In this document: in pieces, positions 1 through 5,354 of the stretch
Layout: every line of letters begins with the position of its first letter
Position numbering within the stretch: the stretch's first letter is position 1
Assembly (NCBI GenBank): GCA_031290315.1
Contig: JAITNS010000056.1
Location: 1 to 6,544, forward strand
DNA: 6,544 bases
Direction: 5' to 3'
Origin: Puniceicoccales bacterium
GTDB lineage: Bacteria; Verrucomicrobiota; Verrucomicrobiia; Opitutales; LL51
Notes under the pieces: generated by a model
Told to the model about the DNA's origin: nothing
Databases searched by the model: none
What the model saw: the letters and a program-made list of their open reading frames with translations, nothing else
Program-made: the position numbers and the translations under genes

Positions 1-139
1 TAAGTTCAAAGAATAATATTCTTTGAACAATTCCTTGGCCTTAGATTAGATGCCGTTGGCATCTAATTTAAGGCCACAAAGGAGGCCCAGGGGATCCATC
101 CCCTGGCAGGGTATGGGGCGGAGCCCCATAGAGAAATAC
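1..139 (+). repeat. Direct repeat module, copy 1 (four hairpins)
   Basis: This copy matches 293-429 without gaps over its first 130 bases, with ten substitutions; a 2-nt length difference follows, then a shared AAATAC end. Hairpin 1 (5-27) is an 11-bp AT-rich perfect inverted repeat around a single A, extendable by G4-C28. Hairpin 2 (36-76) is a 19-bp stem with a GTT loop and one G-T pair (44-68). Hairpin 3 (87-106) is an 8-bp stem with arms CCAGGGGA and TCCCCTGG and a 4-nt loop. Hairpin 4 (112-130) is an 8-bp stem with arms TATGGGGC and GCCCCATA and a GGA loop. The left boundary coincides with the window edge, so the true start may lie further upstream. Confidence 0.92.
78..85 (+). other. 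Perfect Shine-Dalgarno-like AAAGGAGG in the linker between hairpins 2 and 3
   Basis: The octamer AAAGGAGG is unpaired in the hand-drawn fold and identical in the second copy (370-377), while neighbouring linker bases 77 and 86 differ. No start codon with a sustained frame follows at normal spacing; the nearest ATG (113-115) is 27 nt away, inside hairpin 4. It may be a ribosome-binding or decoy sequence. It also contains a GGAG tetranucleotide at the foot of hairpin 3, which resembles the GTAG/GGAG mark at the 5' foot of REP hairpins. Neither role is shown. Confidence 0.4.
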
Positions 140-152
140 GGGCTGCGCGCCC
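140..152 (+). other. Short GC hairpin in the unique block
   Basis: GGGC (140-143) pairs with GCCC (149-152) around a 5-nt loop. Past one C/T mismatch, 136-138 can pair with 154-156. It is the weakest stem of the array, and its shape resembles hairpin 4 of the repeat. Confidence 0.5.
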
Positions 153-165
153 TTATCAATCCTCG

Positions 166-186
166 CCAGGAAACATTGTTTCCTGG
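166..186 (+). other. Perfect 9-bp hairpin with ATT loop
   Basis: Arms CCAGGAAAC (166-174) and GTTTCCTGG (178-186) pair perfectly around ATT. The outer CCAGG/CCTGG ends are the same as those of hairpin 3 in the repeat module, which suggests the hairpins are related cassettes. No T-run follows on either strand, so it is not a standard intrinsic terminator. Confidence 0.8.
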
Positions 187-196
187 ACCTTGGGAC

Positions 197-233
197 CGCC
201 CTGGATCACGTGCATTGCACGTGGTTCAGGGCG
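197..233 (+). other. 17-bp hairpin with ATT loop
   Basis: Bases 197-213 pair continuously with 217-233 around an ATT loop. Fifteen pairs are Watson-Crick and two are G-T (204-226 and 206-224), both as G-T on the + strand. This is one of the longest stems in the window. No poly-T follows. Confidence 0.88.
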
Positions 234-244
234 AGTACAATGCA

Positions 245-264
245 CGGCTAGGCAATGCCTGCCG
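245..264 (+). other. 8-bp hairpin with one bulge and AAT loop
   Basis: CGGC (245-248) pairs with GCCG (261-264), T249 is bulged, and AGGC (250-253) pairs with GCCT (257-260) around AAT. After it, 265-292 shows no structure, only an ATT-rich run leading into the second repeat copy. Confidence 0.7.
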
Positions 265-292
265 CAAATATTCCCGGCCACACTATTATTAT

Positions 293-429
293 TAAGTTCA
301 AAGAATAATATTCTTTGAATTATTTCTTGGCCCTAGATTGGATGCCGTTGGCATCTAATCTAGGGCCATAAAGGAGGTCCAGGGGATCCATCCCCTGGCG
401 GGGTATGGGGCGGAGCCCCATATAAATAC
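293..429 (+). repeat. Direct repeat module, copy 2 (four hairpins)
   Basis: Second copy of the 1-139 module. Hairpins are at 297-319, 328-368 (19-bp stem, GTT loop), 379-398 and 404-422. Relative to copy 1, T41-A71 becomes C333-G363 (a double compensatory change), G44-T68 becomes G336-C360, A48-T64 becomes G340-T356, and the G4-C28 extension becomes G296-T320. The other five differences (copy 1 positions 29, 33, 77, 86, 108) are all in linkers. The module ends at AAATAC (424-429), one base before the stop codon of the converging pgpH-like gene, so it forms the immediate 3' flank of that gene. Confidence 0.92.
370..377 (+). other. Second copy of the Shine-Dalgarno-like AAAGGAGG
   Basis: Identical to 78-85 and in the same linker between the second and third hairpins of the module. 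In a read-through transcript from the pgpH-like gene it would read CCUCCUUU, like the anti-Shine-Dalgarno tail of 16S rRNA. Significance unknown. Confidence 0.4.
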
Positions 430-430
430 T

Positions 431-2767
431 TTAAGCTTTAACTTCGTCGTAACTCACCCGGGAGTGCAACATATTAAGTAGGGTAACAAAAAATGTTTGG
501 CGTAATTCACTAACTTCGTGAAAATTAACTGAACAATCATCAAACTGACTTTCTTTTATTTTCCCATCTATAATACCGTCTACCATTGTCCGAATCGATT
601 GGGGCGTTGGATTATAAAGCGATCGACTTGCAGCCTCGAGGGAATCTGCGAGCGATAAAATTAATGTTTCCCGGGAACGTGGCCGTGGCCCATCATACTT
701 AAACGCCGATTTTTCTATTTCCGCTGGATTTTCTTGTTGCTTCAATGCCTTCGAATAAAAATAACGAATCACCGTTGTCCCATGATGCTCCATAATTCCA
801 TCAATAATACGCGGTGGTATTCCAGCCGCCTTCGCAAGCGCTACTCCTTCCTTAACATGACTTTTAATAATTAATGCGCTCATGAAAGGCGTCTGCGTAT
901 CATGGGGATTCTTGTGCTTACTCTGATTTTCTGTAAAATATTCCGGCTTCACTAATTTCCCAACATCGTGATACATCGCTAATGTGCGACATAAAAATGG
1001 ATTCGCATGTATGCTGATCGCCGCTTGCTCCGATAAATTCGCTACCATTAAACTGTGCTGGTAAGTGCCCGGCGCTAATATTTGTAGCTTCATTAATAAA
1101 GGATTGCGATAGTCCGTTAATTCTATTAAACAAATATTTGTGCAACATTTGAAAATATTTTCAAAAAATGGTAATATCGTTAGCACAATCATACTCACTA
1201 GTAAACAGTTAAAAAACCCTATTAAAGCTTGTACAAATAAAGCTTCCCGAGTTACTGTGCTGTTCACAGCAAGAATAATCGCAGCCATCGCAAATGCCAC
1301 TCCACTCGCATTCCCACTTCGTATCACTTGCGCCCGTGCGTAGGAATATCGTACACAGTATGCCGCAACAAAAATAACCACAAACTCTACAATCAAGAAT
1401 TCAATCGACTGCGATAGCATCGCATTGCAAAAAATCGACGTCACAAGCCCTAGTAATACCCCTACATAGGTACGTAAAAGCAGCGTCCCCAGTAAACAAG
1501 ATAAAGTCAATGGCATCGAGTAGGGTAGTAAATATAGGGGATCTAATACCGTCATTACAATCTCTTCTCCTTCCTCTACCTGCATAAATGTAATCACCTT
1601 CGCAAACATCCTCCACTCAAATAACCATACTAATACACGACAAATTAATAAATTAAGTAGTAGTAAAAGTATAGCTAATAATAATTCCTTAGGTTGAAGC
1701 GATTTTAACGCATTACGAGTGGTGCAAAAGAATAGATAGACGAGGATAAGGACAAGGGAAGAAAATAATAGGCGCTCGAAGAAATTGCTATGGACATGTA
1801 AAGACGAAATATGTGCTTCGTCTAAGGCATTACGGTACGCCAATAGGCACTCGTAATCCTCAGCAGTGATCATCGAACCATTCTCGATAATGACATCATT
1901 CAACGCTACCTTTTCAATTGCATCGGGAGTCATCTGCACCGCCTTCGTAATCTTCCGATTCGTCGCCGTACTATCAAAGGCAATATTTGGCTTAATACCG
2001 GTTTTAAGGAGTCGGTAAGTAGCTTGGAGGACATCGGCGGAGGCTTCCACCGAAAATAATCGGAGCTTAACAAATCGAGACGCTTCCTCCTCACTCCGAT
2101 AATGCGCACGCCGCGATGCCCCTTGTACCTCAATATTTAAAAAATATTCCTCGCTTTGCTGGTTGCTTAAATTTTGGTCAAATACCCCTTCCTCCAAAAT
2201 CTCCTTCACAATCGTTAACCCCTCAATTAATATCCCCGTACGTCCACACTCATCGATCCCTCGAATTAAAGTATCCATATCACTCCAACTGATATTCGTC
2301 ATATATTTCTCATTAAACCCACGGACAAATGTTTTCAGTTCGAATAAATAGGCATCGGTTTGCTGTTTTTGTTCGGTGAAAGAGTCGAGCAATTCGTCGA
2401 GGCGATAAATTTTTTCCTCTAATTTAGTATATATCTCGGAATCTATCTTAAATACGGGGGCAACTAAATTACGCCGTTGTTCACGGAGGCGCTGAGTTTT
2501 TATTTTGCTAGGGTACTCGAAGGGAATTTGGGCGATCATTTGGAGACGTGCTTTAGAGTTAGGAATAAACTGGATCCAGATGAGATCTTGGCCCCAAAAG
2601 CAAATCATAGTGAGTAATATGGCTAAGATAGGGATGATGATAATCGCTATCATATGCCTTTCGAACATATTTGATTGGGAACGCAACAAGCGTGAATTTG
2701 CATGGCGTACACCATATGATGCAGATTCACTATTCTTTCCGCGATTAAATTTTTTTCCCACCGACAT
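431..2767 (-). CDS. pgpH: 7TM-HD family membrane phosphohydrolase, PgpH-like (probable c-di-AMP phosphodiesterase)
   Basis: The 778-residue product has the 7TMR-HDED / 7TM / HD order. A basic cytoplasmic N-terminus precedes TM1 (about 39-59). An extracytoplasmic region (about 60-330) includes VAPVFKID at 102-109. Seven hydrophobic segments follow between about 332 and 540, then a cytoplasmic HD domain (about 560-765). Expected metal ligands are all present: H571 in PGTYQHS, H600-D601 in HDVGK, H637, H661-H662 in HHGTT, and D708 in LADSLEAA. PgpH proteins of this layout hydrolyse cyclic di-AMP; that activity here is inferred from family. The gene lies 35 bp after mutL on the same strand, probably one transcript. 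The chosen ATG has no Shine-Dalgarno; M34 and M39, just before TM1, are alternatives. Family assignment is firm, substrate less so because no cyclase gene is visible. Confidence 0.9.
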   Translation of the reverse strand: MSVGKKFNRGKNSESASYGVRHANSRLLRSQSNMFERHMIAIIIIPILAILLTMICFWGQDLIWIQFIPNSKARLQMIAQIPFEYPSKIKTQRLREQRRNLVAPVFKIDSEIYTKLEEKIYRLDELLDSFTEQKQQTDAYLFELKTFVRGFNEKYMTNISWSDMDTLIRGIDECGRTGILIEGLTIVKEILEEGVFDQNLSNQQSEEYFLNIEVQGASRRAHYRSEEEASRFVKLRLFSVEASADVLQATYRLLKTGIKPNIAFDSTATNRKITKAVQMTPDAIEKVALNDVIIENGSMITAEDYECLLAYRNALDEAHISSLHVHSNFFERLLFSSLVLILVYLFFCTTRNALKSLQPKELLLAILLLLLNLLICRVLVWLFEWRMFAKVITFMQVEEGEEIVMTVLDPLYLLPYSMPLTLSCLLGTLLLRTYVGVLLGLVTSIFCNAMLSQSIEFLIVEFVVIFVAAYCVRYSYARAQVIRSGNASGVAFAMAAIILAVNSTVTREALFVQALIGFFNCLLVSMIVLTILPFFENIFKCCTNICLIELTDYRNPLLMKLQILAPGTYQHSLMVANLSEQAAISIHANPFLCRTLAMYHDVGKLVKPEYFTENQSKHKNPHDTQTPFMSALIIKSHVKEGVALAKAAGIPPRIIDGIMEHHGTTVIRYFYSKALKQQENPAEIEKSAFKYDGPRPRSRETLILSLADSLEAASRSLYNPTPQSIRTMVDGIIDGKIKESQFDDCSVNFHEVSELRQTFFVTLLNMLHSRVSYDEVKA

Positions 2768-2802
2768 ATAAGAGAAAAGTAACGCCCGAAGCTATCGAAC
2801 GC

Positions 2803-4581
2803 TTACCCTAAACAATACCGCTTCGGAGTTAATTGCAATCCAAATTTCTTTGCAAAGTCACACCGGTCGATTTCGAATAAAACGTTCGTATTATCAGGCG
2901 CTATCATGAATTGGTAGCAATGTAGCAGTTGGTCGATTAATATTTTTACTTCTCCTTGACCTACCGATTGGAATGGAAGCCCTGCACAAAATTGTTTTGC
3001 GAAAACATCGCGGGTCCATAATTTACTGGCAGTGGCGAACGATGGATCTTGTATCCATTGGACTACCATCTCCTCCGATACTTCTCGGGGTAAGGCTGTA
3101 ATTTTATAAACATTTTTACCAAAGCTTTCAACCTCAATGGAAAAATTGGCAAATATTTCAAGGAGAGAATCTAAGGCGGCTATTTGTTCGGGGTTAATGG
3201 TAACGGTGCGTGGGATAAGTAGGATTTGGGGTATAAGTTGGTCCGGGCTGTTTAGAAATTTATCCCATAGAATACATTTTTGTGCGGCTGCCAAATTGAC
3301 GAAGATAAGGCCCGATTGGCGTTCGAAGATGGCAAACCGTTCCTCTCCAAACATCCCAACAAAACGCCATAATCCATGACCTATCAGCGATTCATTAGGA
3401 AAATTTCCCAAGTTTTGCGGTAAAGATAGGTCGAATACCTGGTGTGGTGAGGGTACATATGGGGTGTCGGATGTTTCCTCATACTTTCTCTTATCCGGCG
3501 ATGCGTCCTTATAGTGATACCAATTTAGTGGCTGTGATAATTGTTCTGAGTAGATAGTGGAGGTAAAGGTTTCGGGAGTAGGAGTTTGGCATAATGTTGC
3601 GATCTTTTTTTTCAAGGCATCGGTCACCGAATTTTCGATGAATTTTTTGACTAACATTTCGCTTTTAAAGCGCACTTCTTTTTTCTGTGGGTGGACGTTG
3701 AAATCGACGAAATTACTTTGAAATTCTAAAAATAAAAGCCCTCCAACATTTGTTACCCGCGATTTAATCATCGCATAAGTATCGCGCACAAGGCGTACAA
3801 TTGTTGGGTTATTGACATTTCTTTTATTGACAAAGATTAAGAAATCGGGTTTACTGACGACTCCGTCTACCGCATGTTCAAATAATAATCCATGGAGATG
3901 GATCGTATCATTTGTATAATCTAGGGGAGTATATTGGTCGAAATGTCCGAAGAGCAATTCGGTACGGTCCTGTAGATTACGGGAATCGGGGGAGGAAAAT
4001 AGCAGTTTACCATTTTTGTACAATTCAAAATAGATATCGGGTTCTGCGAGTACGAAGGCGCGTACGGCTTTCACGATATAGATTGCTTCCGTTGTTTCCG
4101 ATCTCAAGAATTGTTTTCTGGCTGGTATTTTTTCGAACAAATTGCGAATTTCGATGAAAGTACCGCGGGGACAGCCGCATGCTTTTTGGTGAATTTTTTT
4201 ACCGGCATCGCAATGGATTTCGGTACCGCCATTACCGTCATTAGTTTGCATAATCATACGAGCGACGCTTGCGATTGATGCGATTGCTTCTCCGCGAAAT
4301 CCGAATGTTCCGAGGGATTCGAGATCTTTAATTGTTGTCAATTTACTGGTTGCGTTACGTTCGAATGCCATAGCGGCATCTTCTTCGTCCATACCGATCC
4401 CGTCGTCTGAGATCGATAGAAATGAGTCACCGCCGTTATGGAATTTCACGGTAATATGTTTTGCTTGGGCATCGATACTATTTTCGATCAATTCCTTTAC
4501 GATCGATGCAGGGCGATCTACTACTTCGCCTGCCGCGATTTGATTAATGATTGTTTCTGGGAGTAAATGGATTTTGGCCAT
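2803..4581 (-). CDS. mutL: DNA mismatch repair protein MutL, C-terminal endonuclease motif not recognisable
   Basis: The 592-residue product couples MutS mismatch recognition to downstream repair. The GHKL ATPase domain (1 to about 330) is intact: IAAGEVVDRPASIVKELIEN with E30 and N34, DDGIGM at 59-64, RNATSKL at 75-81, GFRGEA at 94-99, and VHPQKKEVRF at 296-305 with the ATP-contacting lysine. A low-conservation linker (about 333-398) leads to the dimerisation domain (about 400-592). There the usual DQHAAHER metal motif aligns with NLAAAQKC (429-436), and the late CPHGRP-type zinc motif aligns with APDNTN (561-566). The protein therefore looks endonuclease-deficient, like E. coli MutL, though no MutH is visible. 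The ATG is preceded by GGAG (4593-4596 on the minus strand) 11 nt away. It is divergent from rsmG and likely first in an operon with the pgpH-like gene. Confidence 0.96.
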   Translation of the reverse strand: MAKIHLLPETIINQIAAGEVVDRPASIVKELIENSIDAQAKHITVKFHNGGDSFLSISDDGIGMDEEDAAMAFERNATSKLTTIKDLESLGTFGFRGEAIASIASVARMIMQTNDGNGGTEIHCDAGKKIHQKACGCPRGTFIEIRNLFEKIPARKQFLRSETTEAIYIVKAVRAFVLAEPDIYFELYKNGKLLFSSPDSRNLQDRTELLFGHFDQYTPLDYTNDTIHLHGLLFEHAVDGVVSKPDFLIFVNKRNVNNPTIVRLVRDTYAMIKSRVTNVGGLLFLEFQSNFVDFNVHPQKKEVRFKSEMLVKKFIENSVTDALKKKIATLCQTPTPETFTSTIYSEQLSQPLNWYHYKDASPDKRKYEETSDTPYVPSPHQVFDLSLPQNLGNFPNESLIGHGLWRFVGMFGEERFAIFERQSGLIFVNLAAAQKCILWDKFLNSPDQLIPQILLIPRTVTINPEQIAALDSLLEIFANFSIEVESFGKNVYKITALPREVSEEMVVQWIQDPSFATASKLWTRDVFAKQFCAGLPFQSVGQGEVKILIDQLLHCYQFMIAPDNTNVLFEIDRCDFAKKFGLQLTPKRYCLG

Positions 4582-4624
4582 AAAAAATCTTGCTCCACAT
4601 TAGATTTCCTTTCCCCTATCACAA
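4582..4624. promoter_or_regulatory. 43-bp divergent region between mutL and rsmG
   Basis: Any promoters for mutL (leftward) and rsmG (rightward) must lie here or inside the 5' ends of the opposing genes. The only clear element is GGAG at 4593-4596 on the minus strand, a plausible ribosome-binding site for mutL. No Shine-Dalgarno precedes the rsmG GTG. I could not find a convincing -35/-10 pair in either direction. Confidence 0.4.
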
Positions 4625-5233
4625 GTGCAAATTCCGATCGCTATTATTAAGCAATTTTTTCCAGAATTTTCGGAAACGATGCTCGACCAATTAGGCTATT
4701 TTTGTGAATTAGTTTATGCGAAAAACGAGGTATTGAATCTCATTTCCCGAAAAGACATTGGGCGAATCGTTGAAGCCCATCTATTACCGAGTCTAGCGAT
4801 TTGCAAGCAAGACTGTTTTGAGCCGGGTATGGATATATTAGATATTGGGACGGGAGGAGGATTCCCGGGGATACCCCTGGCGATCGCTATGCCCCAAATA
4901 CGCTTCACGCTCATCGACTCCGTTGGAAAAAAAATACGGGCAGTGGAAGAATTTATAAAAAAAATAAAATTAGAACATGTGACTTGCATTCATAGCCGCG
5001 TGGAACATCTCGACCAACGGTATCAATACATTACGGGACGAGCTGTTGCGCCGCTCCCCGAGTTCTATAATTGGGCAAAACAAAAATTAAAGCCCAATGG
5101 TAAAATATTTTATTTAACGGGTGGTGATATTTATGGGGCTAAAAACAGAGTGGTGGTCGATCTTTTTGAGCTTTATGGTCGACGATTTTGCGAGACGAAA
5201 AAATTAATTATCTTTTCTCCTTCCCAACATTGA
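4625..5233 (+). CDS. rsmG: 16S rRNA (guanine-N7)-methyltransferase RsmG (GidB)
   Basis: RsmG uses S-adenosylmethionine to make the m7G mark in the 530 loop of 16S rRNA (G527 in E. coli). The 202-residue length fits the family. The N-terminal helical part carries NEVLNLISRKD (34-44), matching the family's asparagine-leucine-threonine/isoleucine region. The SAM site is LDIGTGGGFPGIPLAI at 72-87, followed by FTLIDSVGKKIRAV (94-107), SRVEH near 124, and GRAVAPLPEF near 138. The usual LKGG near the end of the fold reads LTGG here, a small deviation. The start is GTG: a TAG stop lies in frame 24 bp upstream at 4601-4603, and no ATG occurs between. An internal ATG (residue 19) would cut the first helix. 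No ribosome-binding site is visible. Divergent from mutL, 121 bp before pfp. Confidence 0.93.
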   Translation: MQIPIAIIKQFFPEFSETMLDQLGYFCELVYAKNEVLNLISRKDIGRIVEAHLLPSLAICKQDCFEPGMDILDIGTGGGFPGIPLAIAMPQIRFTLIDSVGKKIRAVEEFIKKIKLEHVTCIHSRVEHLDQRYQYITGRAVAPLPEFYNWAKQKLKPNGKIFYLTGGDIYGAKNRVVVDLFELYGRRFCETKKLIIFSPSQH

Positions 5234-5354
5234 GCTAGACATATATGGAGGAATAATATTAGATTGTGGCGATATTTTGCGAAAATTTTTGACTAGAATA
5301 AATCTTTACTTTACAAGATTTCTTTTTGGTATATGCTGAAGATAAGCATTTGCT
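5234..5354 (+). other. AT-rich gap between rsmG and pfp
   Basis: This 121-bp gap has no strong intrinsic terminator for rsmG. A weak candidate is ATTTT/AAAAT around GCG (5274-5286) followed by TTTT, with only A-T pairs. A small hairpin, ATGCT (5333-5337) with AGCAT (5345-5349), sits just before the pfp start and could hinder ribosome access, but it is too short to argue for regulation. GGAGGA at 5247-5252 is followed only by very short frames. Confidence 0.5.
5289..5317 (+). promoter_or_regulatory. Candidate sigma-70 promoter for pfp
   Basis: TTGACT (5289-5294, five of six to consensus) and TACAAG (5312-5317, four of six) are separated by 17 bp. Transcription would begin near 5324, giving a leader of about 30 nt. 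It is the best -35/-10 pair in the gap and suggests that pfp is transcribed independently of rsmG. Chance matches are common in AT-rich DNA. Confidence 0.4.

Larger units (their letters stand above)
1..429 (+). other. Intergenic array of twelve hairpins (two repeat copies plus a unique block)
   Basis: No credible gene lies here; the reading frame at 50-295 runs straight through the hairpins and its product resembles no family I know. By hand folding, stem-loops sit at 5-27, 36-76, 87-106, 112-130, 140-152, 166-186, 197-233, 245-264, 297-319, 328-368, 379-398 and 404-422, separated by linkers mostly under 15 nt. Many loops are only 1-5 nt. The first and last groups of four are copies of one module. 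The array reaches the left edge, so it may continue outside the window. All G-T pairs inside stems occur on the + strand, so I assign that strand. It could be a structured non-coding RNA, a multicopy BOX/REP-like element, or a transcription-blocking boundary downstream of the pgpH-like gene. Function is unknown. Confidence 0.8.

Noticed and set aside
140..292. tRNA-like cloverleaf
   Set aside because: The stems are consecutive rather than enclosed by an acceptor stem, and there is no T-loop GTTCRA motif or anticodon arm of correct size.
50..295. 81-codon + strand reading frame with ATG
   Set aside because: It passes through six hairpins, has no ribosome-binding site at its start, and its arginine- and proline-rich product resembles no known family. 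The second repeat copy does not preserve it as a frame of similar length.
382..413. G-quadruplex from GGGG runs at 382-385, 400-403 and 407-410
   Set aside because: The runs are each matched with C-runs in stable hairpins, the fourth tract is only GG, and copy 1 has lost one G of the second run.
1..429. CRISPR array or integron attC sites
   Set aside because: There are only two long repeat copies 292 bp apart, with no regular short spacers. The hairpins lack the attC R and L box consensus, and no integrase is present.
3137..4157. Antisense reading frames of about 80 codons within mutL
   Set aside because: Shadow frames on the opposite strand of a conserved gene, with no family resemblance or initiation signals.
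4599..4604. Possible mutL -10 box (TCTAAT on the minus strand)
   Set aside because: No -35 element at 16-18 bp spacing, and the implied start site would leave the GGAG motif outside the transcript.
600..5000. Frequent CGATCG/GATCG words in coding DNA, reminiscent of cyanobacterial HIP1
   Set aside because: The full GCGATCGC octamer is not evident as a recurring unit. The words fit codon preference for GAT, ATC and CGA, and the count was not compared with expectation.
5247..5296. Tiny frame after GGAGGA, starting at TTG near 5264
   Set aside because: Only about ten codons with a rare start, and nothing to distinguish it from chance.
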